A DNA stretch of 64,000 bases from NCBI GenBank assembly GCA_031395645.1, contig JANNJM010000010.1, positions 1-64,000 on the forward strand, read 5' to 3'. Shown here in pieces: positions 18,501-26,568 of this stretch. How positions within the stretch are numbered: the stretch's first letter is position 1; the number at the start of each line of letters is the position of its first letter. The notes below the pieces were generated by a model that did not search any database, was not told the DNA's origin, and was given only the letters and a program-made list of their open reading frames with translations. The DNA is from SHZI01 sp031395645. Lineage in GTDB: Bacteria; Pseudomonadota; Gammaproteobacteria; Steroidobacterales; GCA-2729495. Both the position numbers and the translations under genes were made by a program.

Positions 18501-18687
18501 CCAGTTCTTCCGAGGTGATGGCATTGATCGCAATCGGCACCTCCTGAAGGCTCTCTTCGCGCTTGCGCGTGCTGACGATGATTTCTTCCACCTGCGTCCA
18601 GCCGGTGGCCGGCGCCAGCAGTGGCAACGGACTGAGCGCTAGCGTTACTGCTACGGCCATGGAAAGGCCGCTCCGCGACTGATGCAT
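15517..18687 (-). CDS. TonB-dependent outer-membrane receptor
   Basis: A 1056-aa receptor. Signal peptide of about 30 residues, TonB-box-like VEEIIVSTRKREE, a plug domain (IADITKGLSSVEF, VLVDGIDVS, RVEVVKGPQLALYGRSAFAG) and a large beta-barrel ending in RARYRFGGD with aromatic terminal strands. It imports a scarce ligand across the outer membrane using TonB energy. Very long Cys-containing extracellular loops (around residues 290-720) suggest a bulky ligand. A TauD-type dioxygenase, an unknown membrane protein and a TetR regulator follow upstream on the same strand, so a lipid, sterol or aromatic substrate is plausible but unproven. The ATG at 18687 begins the signal peptide. Confidence 0.92.
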   Translation of the reverse strand: MHQSRSGLSMAVAVTLALSPLPLLAPATGWTQVEEIIVSTRKREESLQEVPIAINAITSEELDRKSLNSIADITKGLSSVEFDEGASKSDTRIVIRGLSPTRGRQNVAVLVDGIDVSTEAISNSGGGVLLNTRLVDIERVEVVKGPQLALYGRSAFAGAIQYITKDPSDVFEATFGADGNVEDQYNATLGLSGPVLGEKLGLRFNAAWWDETGFYDNALTGDSLADDEGFGLALTAKSQLNDNVTLKFRAEYQDQQSGPSATAFLKFNAETLLPESSRTPATDPTTGLTYSAQFRCFEQLTSLTYNAALAARNARLYDPSYTPTGPTSALQNVLYSSPHCETGVATVLGPARNFNEQDIAVSTNPFTDTDYQGIDRQLFRLSLVAEWEVGSGTFSSRTGYIHEQASEAADNGKFGYTPDPGSISPLTGAPYSNGNVNAFLLTTEKLTTQFNQELMFRTNFEGPLQATLGGLFWKETVDNDSDSLTIQGSGSHCAWSSATGETFDTLGFVAPGTGCYGYTERAVAPLLRGGFNFGDGRPYNGISQYKEVSPADRNTEHRSFFGMVEYDITPSVTAIFEGRYNAERVEAIGPQFLDPTASGGPGSWNPCGFFFRPCTDDWMFEAPRDPDDPFFDAAHPFGGPLYSQDAFESWYDSYNPNALVDEDFPELGRYRDLIPAVCRNDPKTVARLAKVDAGNPDQFDLFNPYCVDSISRVDRWISPKLTLTWQVNDDLNTYFSWSKAQKPGGFSTLSIGSSGLNRELLEFEPEKLTVWEIGAKTQWLDQTLVVNAAAFFQDFTDKQTLVSVLNAKGDRLVNKLENLNGAEVYGLETDVTWSPPTPFLGGNWTVTGSYTWLDAQYVDAPVENTSFTFIAGAGNCAPKVVTGLNGSASVVCIVSLDGKKLEDAPEGKFVGGIAYELPVADDLDFFVETDLLWVAKRYVEATNENWVEADTNVDLRLGFRTERWDVTGYVSNLFDDDTIASVGGGPSLGCCFILGSGIDLVNREPPANDSNPDTLEDDSPLEPGKTVTVELPAFRYAFAPDPRVIGIRARYRFGGD

Positions 18688-18812
18688 CTGTGACTCCCCG
18701 GCGGCGCGGCCTGACAAAGGACCGCAGTTACTTGGTGGAAAGATAGCGGTCTCAGCGCGCTGACGCAAAGCCACCAGCAATTGCGGGCCGTTGGTCCGGA
18801 AGCCAGTCGGGC

Positions 18813-19694
18813 TCAGGTACCCGGAACCCAGTCGCTGTGCAAGGCCACGCGCCACATCAGCCGGTTCCCCGTGTAGTCGGAGTTGGGGCTGTGCTGGACG
18901 GCCCGATTGTCCCAGAGCATGAGGGAATTGTTCCGGTACCGGAAACGGCAGCAGAAGATATCGCGCACGGAATGGCGCTTCAACATGTTCAGCACGGCGT
19001 CGCTTTCGTCGCGCGTCAGGCCCTTGATCCCGATGGTCCAGGCCTGGTTCAGGTACAGCATCTTGCGCCCGGACTCCGGGTGCCGGCAGACCAGCGGGTG
19101 TTCCATCTGCGGAAACTTTTCCCGCATCTTGCGCAACATGTCGATGGCGCCGACCGTCGCGGCGGAATGATGGCCGGAGTTCAGGCCGTACTGCAGTACG
19201 TCGTGGATCGCGACCTTATCCTCGAGAAAAACCTGCATGGCGGGTGACAGGCTCTCGTAGGAGAGGTAGTTGCTTGCAAACAGGGTATCGCCGCCGGCTG
19301 ACGGCACGTCCCGCGCGTAGAGCATGGCGCCCATGCTCGGATTGCGCTGGTAGGTGTGGTCCGCGTGCCAGCCCAGATTCTGGGTCGACAGCACCTTGCC
19401 TGTCTTCGGCGCGCCGCGCAGGTAGAACACGCCGGGAACGTCGGCCCGGAACGGCAGGAACGGCTCGTCTTCGAGCTTGGCAAATCTCTTGCCGAAGTCC
19501 GCGAACTGCTCCTGCGTCAGGATCTGGTCGTGAAACATGACGGCCGAGTGGTCGACAAATGCCGTGCGGATCGTCGTGAACGCTGCGTCCGACAGATTTG
19601 CCAGATCGGCACCGAAGATTTCGCAGCCCAGGGCGCCTGTCAGTGGTCGAACCTCCAGGTTTCCTTGAGCCGTGTTTTCAACTACTGCTGCCAT
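18813..19694 (-). CDS. TauD/TfdA-family 2-oxoglutarate dioxygenase
   Basis: A 293-aa non-haem Fe(II)/2OG enzyme. The iron triad is visible as His and Asp in WHADHTY and a distal His in RAVQHSPNSDY, and the 2OG-binding Arg follows in NRLMWRVALHSD. The family hydroxylates taurine, phenoxyacetates, alkyl sulfates and other small substrates in the cytosol. It lies between the TonB receptor and the membrane protein on the same strand. The upstream gap holds a palindrome that may bind the TetR regulator of this cluster. Confidence 0.9.
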   Translation of the reverse strand: MAAVVENTAQGNLEVRPLTGALGCEIFGADLANLSDAAFTTIRTAFVDHSAVMFHDQILTQEQFADFGKRFAKLEDEPFLPFRADVPGVFYLRGAPKTGKVLSTQNLGWHADHTYQRNPSMGAMLYARDVPSAGGDTLFASNYLSYESLSPAMQVFLEDKVAIHDVLQYGLNSGHHSAATVGAIDMLRKMREKFPQMEHPLVCRHPESGRKMLYLNQAWTIGIKGLTRDESDAVLNMLKRHSVRDIFCCRFRYRNNSLMLWDNRAVQHSPNSDYTGNRLMWRVALHSDWVPGT

Positions 19695-19741
19695 GCGCTG
19701 AGACCCCCTGAGTCTTGTGCCATCCGCCGGGTAGGGCGGTT

Positions 19742-19765
19742 GTCATACTAATATAACAATATGAC
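19742..19765. promoter_or_regulatory. Palindrome upstream of the dioxygenase gene (operator candidate)
   Basis: GTCATA (19742-19747) and TATGAC (19760-19765) flank an AT-rich centre; 9 of 12 half-site positions are symmetric. The site is about 50 bp upstream of the dioxygenase start in an AT-rich patch that stands out from the high-GC surroundings and probably contains the promoter. A TetR gene encoded 1 kb away is a natural candidate to bind here. Confidence 0.45.
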
Positions 19766-19807
19766 CATTGGGAAGCCGCGCGTCTGCCGGGTCGGGTGCG
19801 GGAGCCA

Positions 19808-20713
19808 CTACACCTGCGCTTCCGGATCCTGGAGTGCCGCCTTCTGGTGCGCCGGCGTCCGAATAGCGAGGAAGGCGGCCACGGCGATCGCGCCTGCCAC
19901 CAGGCTCATTTCGAGGCCGAACTCCTCGGGCTTCTCCCAGAATTCGGTGTACAGATGCCAGCGGCCGGCGAGCTCAACGCTGTTCCACGCAATGATCGCG
20001 GTGGGTATGCCGTAGCGGATCGCCGTGGTCACCTTCCACATCTGCACCAGCCGCTGGAAAAGGTAGATGGCCCACACGGTGTTGACGAAGAAGAATCCGT
20101 AGGCCACGGGGTGATGGTCGCCGAAGATGCTCTCATCGTAGAGAAAGAGCAGCAACAGGTAGAAGAACCAGATGACGTAGATCGTCTCCAGCGAGGTGAT
20201 GGCCGCGAAATTTCTCTCGTAGGAGCGGCTGGGCTTGCCGGTGCGCATTCCCAGGTTGCGCTGGAACCAGACGAACATGTTGCATTTGGTTTCCTTGTTG
20301 AGCATGAAGTAGCTCATGGTGGCGGCGAGTACGCCCACCGAGGACATCATTACCAGGTACTCGGCCTTCGTGGCGATCTGGCCGGGCATGCGTGGGTCCA
20401 TCAGGTCGGGCACGGCCAGGTAGCTGGCGTTCCAGACGAACGCGAATTCCACCCAGCCGGTCCAGAGGAAGGTGCCGGCCCAGAAGCCATACCAGGTACC
20501 CGCAACTTCGCCGGGATGCTTCATGCCGATGAACAGCAGGACCGCACCGAGCGCACCCAGCGCAAAGGCGGACTGATAAACGTACGCTTCGCCGAAAATG
20601 TTCTCCATCGCGATCATCACCGTGTGACCCAGGGCCTGCACGATGAAGACGATCACGAAGGCCAGCAGGCCGATGAAGGGCGGTCGCGCGAAAGTACTCT
20701 TTAAGGTACTCAT
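19808..20713 (-). CDS. Conserved-looking 8-TM membrane protein, function unknown
   Basis: A 301-aa polytopic inner-membrane protein with about eight hydrophobic helices. Conserved-looking polar residues sit inside or next to helices (GHTVMIAMENIFGE, WYGFWAGTFLWTGWVEF, NKETKCNMFVWFQRN). I do not recognise the family. It starts five bases after the stop of the TetR gene, so the two are co-transcribed, and the TauD dioxygenase follows. Transport or membrane-embedded catalysis on the same substrate as the dioxygenase is a reasonable guess only. ATG 20713 is chosen because the helix region follows closely. Confidence 0.7.
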   Translation of the reverse strand: MSTLKSTFARPPFIGLLAFVIVFIVQALGHTVMIAMENIFGEAYVYQSAFALGALGAVLLFIGMKHPGEVAGTWYGFWAGTFLWTGWVEFAFVWNASYLAVPDLMDPRMPGQIATKAEYLVMMSSVGVLAATMSYFMLNKETKCNMFVWFQRNLGMRTGKPSRSYERNFAAITSLETIYVIWFFYLLLLFLYDESIFGDHHPVAYGFFFVNTVWAIYLFQRLVQMWKVTTAIRYGIPTAIIAWNSVELAGRWHLYTEFWEKPEEFGLEMSLVAGAIAVAAFLAIRTPAHQKAALQDPEAQV

Positions 20714-20717
20714 GGAG

Positions 20718-21344
20718 CTAACTCCTCGATGGTGAACTGGTGGGCTGCAGCAGCAAGCCACTCATGGTGGCGCGGAAGAGTTCGGAGCAGCGGGCATCGC
20801 GGTGGTAGACCTCCAGAACCGGCACTGCGGTGCGGGCGATCAGGCGCGCGGTGTAGTCGGCGTTGCCATTCAGCAGGTCGCCACCCTGCTCCACGAGGTG
20901 AAGCAGCGCGGTGATGCGCTCCCGGAATGGCGTGTGCAGGTCACGAAACAATTCGAAGTGCACGCCACCCGTGCGAGTCGACAGGCGGAGGGCATTGGGG
21001 CTTGCGGCCCACAAGGCGAGATAGGTAGCAAAGATTCCGGACAGAACGCCGCGGGCATCGCGCGCGGCGATCGCGGCGAGATGCGCCAGACCATCACTGA
21101 ACACGGGTCGGATGATGCTGGCAAGGACTTCTTCGCGATTGGCGAAGAACCGGTAGAAGCTGCTGCGCGCAATACCGGTCGCCGAGAGGATCTGCTCGAC
21201 GCTGACGTGCTCGTAGCCGTGGGCGACGAACAGCGCCGCGCTTTCGGAGGCAATGCGCATGCGCGTGCCGTCCTGGCGGGTGCGGATTTTCGCGCTGACG
21301 GATTCGGCGGCTGGCGGTCGGTGGAGCGTGGCGGGCAGGCTCAT
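20718..21344 (-). CDS. TetR-family transcriptional regulator
   Basis: A 208-aa regulator. The N-terminal helix-turn-helix is clear at about residues 29-75 (ASESAALFVAHGYEHVSVEQ and GIARSSFYRFFANREE), and the rest is an all-helical ligand-binding domain. It is the first gene of the strand-minus cluster membrane protein - dioxygenase - TonB receptor and probably controls it; palindrome 19742-19765 is a candidate site. The inducer is unknown. The divergent gene is the FabD-like acyltransferase 168 bp away. Confidence 0.88.
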   Translation of the reverse strand: MSLPATLHRPPAAESVSAKIRTRQDGTRMRIASESAALFVAHGYEHVSVEQILSATGIARSSFYRFFANREEVLASIIRPVFSDGLAHLAAIAARDARGVLSGIFATYLALWAASPNALRLSTRTGGVHFELFRDLHTPFRERITALLHLVEQGGDLLNGNADYTARLIARTAVPVLEVYHRDARCSELFRATMSGLLLQPTSSPSRS

Positions 21345-21512
21345 GGACGCTGCTCAGGCAAATCAGACATGAATGTAGCATGCACGCAGGTGCCGGGAAG
21401 TCGCCCGCGGCAGCGGTCAATTGCCGCACGCTTTATCCGCCCCACGGGCGCTGAGCGGGTTGTCGGCGCACGCGGCCGTCCGTATCCTCTGCCAGCACTT
21501 CAGGAAGTACCT

Positions 21513-22487
21513 ATGAGCGACCAGCGCGTAATGTTCGTGTTCCCCGGGCAGGGCTCCCAGTACCGTGGTATGGGCAGCGATCTCTATCAGGAGTTTGCCG
21601 TGGCGCGTCAGGTTTACGATCGTGCGAACGAAGTCCTGGGCTTCGATCTTCGTCAGTTGTCGTTCGAAGACCCGGCCGGCGAGCTTGGTTTGACGCGCAA
21701 CACGCAACCGGCGCTGCTGGCCCACGAGATCGCCTGCCTCAGGGTTTTCGAGGAGCTGGCAGGCGGGTGCCTGCCAACGCTCACGGCCGGCCACAGTCTC
21801 GGCGAATACAGCGCGCTGGTGGCTGCTGGTGCACTCGGATTCGACGACGCGCTACGGCTGGTGCGCCGGCGAGGTGAGTTAATGGGTGAGCACGGCGAAG
21901 GCGGTATGCTCGCTCTTACTCTCGACGCGGAAACGGCGCGGTCGCTGGCGGATCGCCACTATTGCCAGGTTGCGAGCTGCAATCTACCCGAGCAGACGGT
22001 GGTCGGCGGCAACGAGGTCGATCTTGACGCGCTGGCGGCAGACCTCGCGGAGCGGATGCCGCGCAAGCGTGCCATTCGGCTCGCCACCGAGGGCGCGTTC
22101 CACACCTACTTCATGGTGGCTGCTGCACGCCTCTTCCGTTCCGACCTCGAGCAGGCAGCAGTCGCCAGTCCGCGGGTCGGCGTGCTCTCCAACTACACAG
22201 GTGGTCTCCACGAGGCTGATCCGGAGTCGATCCGTACCCGGCTCTTTTTCCAGTTGTTCAATCCCGTGAACTGGGTCGGCTGCCTGAACACGGCGATCGC
22301 GGAGCAGGTAACCACTTTTATTGAGTTCGGCGGTGGCCTTGGCGTGGAGGAGGGCCCCGCAGCGAAACGGCCGAATCTGGAGAGCATCATCCGGAAGACC
22401 CTCAGGGCGGGTGGCGTGGAGGCCCGACACTACGCGGCCATCAATTGCGAGACACTGCGCGCAGCGGCAGCGGCGTTTGCCGGCTAG
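21513..22487 (+). CDS. FabD-like (ACP) S-acyltransferase
   Basis: A 324-aa protein of the malonyl-CoA:ACP transacylase fold: FPGQGSQYRGMG at the N-terminus, the nucleophile elbow GHSLGEYSAL with the catalytic Ser near residue 91, and GAFHTYFM supplying the active-site His. ATG 21513 follows AGGAAG. It is not next to fatty-acid synthase genes, so it is probably not the housekeeping fabD; it resembles stand-alone or trans-acting acyltransferases of polyketide and lipid pathways. A fused acyl-AMP ligase/ACP and a P450 lie 3 kb downstream, a possible partner set. Confidence 0.85.
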   Translation: MSDQRVMFVFPGQGSQYRGMGSDLYQEFAVARQVYDRANEVLGFDLRQLSFEDPAGELGLTRNTQPALLAHEIACLRVFEELAGGCLPTLTAGHSLGEYSALVAAGALGFDDALRLVRRRGELMGEHGEGGMLALTLDAETARSLADRHYCQVASCNLPEQTVVGGNEVDLDALAADLAERMPRKRAIRLATEGAFHTYFMVAAARLFRSDLEQAAVASPRVGVLSNYTGGLHEADPESIRTRLFFQLFNPVNWVGCLNTAIAEQVTTFIEFGGGLGVEEGPAAKRPNLESIIRKTLRAGGVEARHYAAINCETLRAAAAAFAG

Positions 22488-22497
22488 CCTGTTTGTC

Positions 22498-23142
22498 ATG
22501 ATCGATCTTCTGCTGCAATTCGTCGATTTTTTCCTGCACCTGGACGTCCATCTCGATGAGCTGGTCGTGAACTACGGGACCTGGATCTACGCCATCCTCT
22601 TTCTGATCATTTTTTGCGAGACAGGTCTCGTGGTCATGCCATTGCTGCCGGGCGACTCGCTGCTGTTCGCCGCCGGGGCGGTGGCTGCCTCCGGTCGGCT
22701 CGATGTCGCACTCCTGTGCATGCTGCTGGTGACCGCCGCCATTCTTGGTAACGCCGTCAACTACTGGGTCGGTCGTCTGGCCGGGATTGAGCTACAGAGA
22801 CGGTTTCCACGACTGATCAAGCAGCAATATCTGGACCGGACCCGGTCCTACTTCGAGCGCTTTGGCGGCAAGACGATCATCATTGCCCGGTTCGTACCAA
22901 TCGTCCGCACGGTAGCCCCGTTTGCCGCGGGCGTGGGTCAGATGACCCATCTCCGTTACCAGTTCTACAACGTCACCGGTAGCGTCCTGTGGGTGCTGTT
23001 GCTGGTACTAGCCGGTTACTTCTTTGCCAATGTGCCGATCATCAGCGAGAACTTCTCGGCGGTCATCCTTGGCATCATCATTGTCTCCGTGCTGCCCGCG
23101 GTGGTCGAGTTCGCACGCGAGCGCCTGCGGGTCGCGCGGTGA
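22498..23142 (+). CDS. DedA-family membrane protein
   Basis: A 214-aa SNARE-associated/VTT-domain protein with four to five membrane segments. Diagnostic pieces are FCETGLVVMPLLPGDSLLF (acidic residue and PGD motif), NAVNYWVGR and the C-terminal RFVPIVRTVAPFAAGVGQM. DedA proteins are flippase-like transporters of undecaprenyl phosphate or phospholipids and affect membrane potential and polymyxin resistance. The ATG lies 10 bp after the FabD-like stop, so the genes are likely co-transcribed. Confidence 0.92.
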   Translation: MIDLLLQFVDFFLHLDVHLDELVVNYGTWIYAILFLIIFCETGLVVMPLLPGDSLLFAAGAVAASGRLDVALLCMLLVTAAILGNAVNYWVGRLAGIELQRRFPRLIKQQYLDRTRSYFERFGGKTIIIARFVPIVRTVAPFAAGVGQMTHLRYQFYNVTGSVLWVLLLVLAGYFFANVPIISENFSAVILGIIIVSVLPAVVEFARERLRVAR

Positions 23143-23174
23143 GCCAAGTCACCCACACCCATGGAGCCGTGAGC

Positions 23175-23630
23175 ATGTCGAGCAGGCTGAACTTATTCGG
23201 AGCACTCGCAGTTGCGCTGCTGCTCGCTGGCGCAGGGATTGCGCGGGCCGACGAATTGCCACTAGTGAAGGTCTGGAAGACGCCAACCTGCGGGTGTTGT
23301 GGCAAGTGGGTCAGGCATCTTGAGGCTGCTGGCTTTCGTGTCGAAGTGACTGATCTCGACAACGTGGATCCCATCAAGACTGCGAATGGCGTCCCCCTAA
23401 GCCTGGCGTCTTGTCATACCGCTCTGGTCGGCGGCTATGTGATCGAAGGCCATGTGCCGGCCAGCGATGTCCGCCGCCTGCTCAAAGAGAAACCTGAGAT
23501 CCTTGGCCTCATCGCGCCCGGGATGCCTGCCGGATCACCGGGGATGGATATACCTGGTTCCCCACCCTTCGATGTACTTAGCCTCAGCAAGGACAGAAAA
23601 GCGGCGGTCTATGCGACCCACGGTCGCTAA
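23175..23630 (+). CDS. DUF411 periplasmic metal-binding protein
   Basis: A 151-aa exported protein. A signal peptide of about 25 residues ends at ARADE, then comes VWKTPTCGCCGKWVRHLEAA, the CxCC-type motif of DUF411, with a second conserved Cys in LASCHTALVGGYVIEGHVP and a Met-rich segment (GMPAGSPGMD). DUF411 proteins are linked to copper or other soft-metal handling in the periplasm. It may be co-transcribed with dedA (32-bp gap). A GTG at 23139 is an alternative start but lacks a signal-like beginning. Confidence 0.86.
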   Translation: MSSRLNLFGALAVALLLAGAGIARADELPLVKVWKTPTCGCCGKWVRHLEAAGFRVEVTDLDNVDPIKTANGVPLSLASCHTALVGGYVIEGHVPASDVRRLLKEKPEILGLIAPGMPAGSPGMDIPGSPPFDVLSLSKDRKAAVYATHGR

Positions 23631-23648
23631 TCAACCACGCCCTTTAAA

Positions 23649-23677
23649 ATAACTAAATAACTAAGGTCCGGTACCTT
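23649..23677. repeat. Second copy of the edge repeat family
   Basis: ATAACTAAA (23649) followed by AACTAAGGTCCGGTACCTT (23659-23677) matches the right arm of the inverted repeat at 49-86, with an internal gap of about nine bases. It lies in the convergent space between the DUF411 and ParA genes and provides the ParA stop codon (TAG, 23661-23663) and last few codons. Only one arm is present here. Confidence 0.8.
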
Positions 23678-24458
23678 CCGTGTCGCGGCGGGTGCGGAGG
23701 TCGATGACTTCGGCGGAATATTCGGGGGTGCCGGGCGCGTCGCCGAGACGCAGGATGTCGCGATCGGTGAGCGGCGTATTAAGGCGCATTTCCAGCCAGC
23801 TTGTGAGGGGCAGCCAGCTCACCAGATCTTTCTTGGTCCGTGAGCTGTGCATCTCGTGGATGCTGGAGCCCTCATCCGCAGCGTGCACATAGTTCTGGCT
23901 GTCGCGCAGGGCACCGACAATCGGGATCTGCAGCCGGTCGAGGAAGGACATCAGCTTGCGGAAGCCCAGGGTATTTTCGCGCACGCGGTTGGCCACGACA
24001 CCAAGCCGGCCCATGCGCCGGCTCACCTTCGCGACCAGCAGCAGGTCGGCTATCAGGCGGGATGCCGCATGAATGTCGATGGCGGACGGGAGTACCGGCA
24101 CGAGAATCGCGTGGGCCCCGGGCGTGAACTCTGTCAGCTGCGCCGTCGTCATCGCGGCCGGGGTATCCACCACGAGATAGCGAATCTCGGGCGGGATGCG
24201 CAGCTGGAAGCTGCGGGTCATGTTCATCTTCTTTTCGTAGGCGGCCACACCATAGATCACGGGTTGTGTCTTTGGTCGCTTCTTTAACCAGCGAATGCTC
24301 GAACCCTGCGGATCAAAATCCATGAGGGCAGCAGGCCTGCCCAGCGAGGCAAAGTACCCTGCAAGATTCATGGCGAGTGTCGTTTTGCCCGAACCGCCCT
24401 TGGGATTCAGGATGATGATCTTGCGGAGTTCGCGATGACCGGGGATGTTCAGGGTCAT
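23661..24458 (-). CDS. Orphan ParA/MinD-family ATPase
   Basis: A 265-aa deviant-Walker ATPase: KGGSGKTT at residues 20-27, DFDPQGSSIRW (Walker A' region) and VVDTPAAMT (Walker B). ParA-type proteins position plasmids, chromosomes or large protein complexes through ATP-dependent dimerisation on DNA or membrane. No ParB, parS, replicase or flagellar/chemotaxis partner is nearby, so its cargo is unknown. The 3' end runs into a dispersed repeat and the 5' region is unusually AT-rich with two direct repeats, which suggests acquisition as a unit. ATG 24458 is preferred over the upstream start. Confidence 0.88.
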   Translation of the reverse strand: MTLNIPGHRELRKIIILNPKGGSGKTTLAMNLAGYFASLGRPAALMDFDPQGSSIRWLKKRPKTQPVIYGVAAYEKKMNMTRSFQLRIPPEIRYLVVDTPAAMTTAQLTEFTPGAHAILVPVLPSAIDIHAASRLIADLLLVAKVSRRMGRLGVVANRVRENTLGFRKLMSFLDRLQIPIVGALRDSQNYVHAADEGSSIHEMHSSRTKKDLVSWLPLTSWLEMRLNTPLTDRDILRLGDAPGTPEYSAEVIDLRTRRDTEGTGP

Positions 24459-24527
24459 GAGACTGCTTCTTTGACTCCGCACTCTACTCGCAGTGCGGAA
24501 GTTCGGCCGTTGAGGGTTGGCTGGTAG

Positions 24528-24570
24528 TGTAAAGTAACTACTCTTTTATCATCTAAGTAAATGTAAAGTA
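24528..24570. promoter_or_regulatory. Direct repeats upstream of the orphan parA
   Basis: TGTAAAGTA occurs at 24528-24536 and 24562-24570, 34 bp apart (about three helical turns), in an AT-rich stretch 70-110 bp upstream of the ParA start. ParA and ParB systems often use such repeats for autoregulation or centromere function. No further copies were seen nearby. Confidence 0.45.
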
Positions 24571-24590
24571 TCACAAAATAGTTGATTCTT

Positions 24591-26564
24591 TCAGGCGACG
24601 GCGTTTTGCCTCTCGGTGAGGTGCGCGGCGACGGCCCGGATGGTCGACTTCGTGAACAGGTCTTCCACGTCGAGCTGGCCGGGAAACTGCTCGTCGATGC
24701 GCTCGTGAATCTGCGCAAGCGACAGCGAGCTCACGCCAAGCTCGAAGAAATCGTCATCCAGTCCGATGTCCCGATCAGTGATTACCGAGGCACAGATGCG
24801 CCTGATCGTCATTTGCAAATCAGACGCGTCACCGCTGCCCGCACCCGCCTTTGGCTTTGACAGCGCAGCAAGGTCAGCCAGTACCGCATCGAATTCGCCG
24901 TCGGCATAGGCTTGCGCAAGTTTGCCCCGCTGAAGTTTGCCGCTGGTCGTCTTGGGCAGGTTCCTGACCGGAATCATGTGGGCCACATTCAGTCCGGTGT
25001 GCTCGGTAATCTGCCGCCGGACGTGACTGGCCTGTGGCAGGAAGTCTTCCGCTGAGCCGCGATTGATGAGGAAGACCAGCAGCTCTTCCTCGTCGCCGCC
25101 AGATCTGCGTGACCCGGCGGCGGCGATCCTGCCGAGTTCCACGCCGGCATACTTCTCGGCGACGGCTTCGATGTCGTGCGGGTAGTAGTTCTGGCCGTTG
25201 ACGAAAATGATCTCCTTTTGCCGGCCCGTGATCACCAGATCGCCCTCAGGCAGCGTGAGGAAACCGAGGTCTCCGGTGCGCAGCCAGCCGTCCCTTGTCA
25301 GCGGCTGCTGATCAGCAGGCAGCCCGGCATAGCCGCTCGTCACATTACCGCCACGGATTTGCAGGTGCCCGACCGCGCCTGCGGCGAGCGGACCGTCTTC
25401 ATCATCTGCCACGCGCAGCTCGCAGTCGCGGATCGGGTTGCCAACGACCATCAGCTCAAGACTGCTGACAGATTTGGGGGCAACAAATTGGGGTGCCTGA
25501 CCTACGGCGAGCGAGCCACGGGCCACGGTAACGGACCGGTAGTGTTGGCCCGGCACTGGCAGGGTCACGGCAAGACTCGCTTCCGCGAGTCCGTAGACCG
25601 GGAACATCGCCGACGTGGACAGGCCGAAGCGCTGCATCTCTTGGTTGAACTGCTCGCAAAGCGCAACGGAGATTGGTTCTGCGCCATTGATCAGCAGACG
25701 CACGCAGGACAGGTCGAGCGCTTCCAGGCCCTTCGACGCATAAACCTTCAGGAAGTGCTTGTAGCCGAAGTTGGGAGAGCACAGCACGGTGGCCCGGATC
25801 CGGCTGGCTTCCTCGAGCCACAGCAGCGGACGGCGGCTGAACAATCGCGTGTCCATAATCGTGTGCTCGATGTTGGCGGCGAGCATGCAGAGGTGCAACC
25901 CGATCAGTCCCATGTCGTGGGTGAGCGGCATCCAGCTCAAGGCAACATCCTGCTCCGTAAAGCGTGCGCCCTCGATCATGGCGCGGATGTTGGTGAGCAG
26001 GTTCTGGTGGGTAAGGACCACGCCTTTAGGTGTGCTGGTGGAGCCGGAAGAAAACTGGATGAATGCAATGTCGTCCGCCGCGACAGCGTGTGCGCGCCCT
26101 GGCCGCGAGATGTCAGTTACCCGTTCGACACTCAGCGACCGCTGCTCCAGGGCGTCGATCAACGGGGTGATGGCATTCAACCGGCCGTAGTCCCGAAGCC
26201 GCGCCAGCTGCCCGTCCTCGGTGTAGACCAGCGGGTTACCCACCTGCGAGAACACCTGCAGAAGCTTCTGCCGGTGATCGTCGCTGACGCCGACGGCAAC
26301 CGGCACTGGTACGAGACCGCCCAGCAGGCAGGCCCAGAACCCGTCGATGAATTGTTCGTTGCTCGAGGTGTGCAGGATTACCCGGTCACCTGCCTTCGCG
26401 CCGAACTCCTGCAGGTGGAACAACACCCCGAGCGCCGCCGTACGCAGTCCGTCGAAGGTGACAGAGCGACGGTCATCCTGGCCATTCAGGTAGTGGATGC
26501 GGCGGGTTGAGCCGCTTCGGCTGGCGAGAATCTCGGGGAGAGTGGTGGGGAGTTTCGTTGGCAT
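24591..26564 (-). CDS. Fatty-acyl-AMP ligase fused to an acyl carrier protein
   Basis: A 657-aa two-domain protein. The adenylation domain (about residues 1-560) has FIQFSSGSTSTPKGV (P-loop-like A3), YGLAEASLAVT (A5), RTGDLGFL (A7) and the lysine of TTSGKLQRGKL (A10). Its style is that of fatty-acyl-AMP ligases that hand the acyl group to an ACP. The C-terminal carrier domain has FFELGVSSLSL with the phosphopantetheine Ser613. It would load a fatty acid directly onto its own ACP. The P450 gene is just upstream with a 4-bp gap, so the acyl-ACP is a likely P450 substrate. Confidence 0.88.
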   Translation of the reverse strand: MPTKLPTTLPEILASRSGSTRRIHYLNGQDDRRSVTFDGLRTAALGVLFHLQEFGAKAGDRVILHTSSNEQFIDGFWACLLGGLVPVPVAVGVSDDHRQKLLQVFSQVGNPLVYTEDGQLARLRDYGRLNAITPLIDALEQRSLSVERVTDISRPGRAHAVAADDIAFIQFSSGSTSTPKGVVLTHQNLLTNIRAMIEGARFTEQDVALSWMPLTHDMGLIGLHLCMLAANIEHTIMDTRLFSRRPLLWLEEASRIRATVLCSPNFGYKHFLKVYASKGLEALDLSCVRLLINGAEPISVALCEQFNQEMQRFGLSTSAMFPVYGLAEASLAVTLPVPGQHYRSVTVARGSLAVGQAPQFVAPKSVSSLELMVVGNPIRDCELRVADDEDGPLAAGAVGHLQIRGGNVTSGYAGLPADQQPLTRDGWLRTGDLGFLTLPEGDLVITGRQKEIIFVNGQNYYPHDIEAVAEKYAGVELGRIAAAGSRRSGGDEEELLVFLINRGSAEDFLPQASHVRRQITEHTGLNVAHMIPVRNLPKTTSGKLQRGKLAQAYADGEFDAVLADLAALSKPKAGAGSGDASDLQMTIRRICASVITDRDIGLDDDFFELGVSSLSLAQIHERIDEQFPGQLDVEDLFTKSTIRAVAAHLTERQNAVA

Positions 26565-26568
26565 GATG

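Noticed and set aside
20216..20235. GTAGGAGCGGCT inside the 8-TM protein gene as another REP copy
   Set aside because: Only the first 12 bases match and the paired hairpin arm is missing, so it is likely chance.
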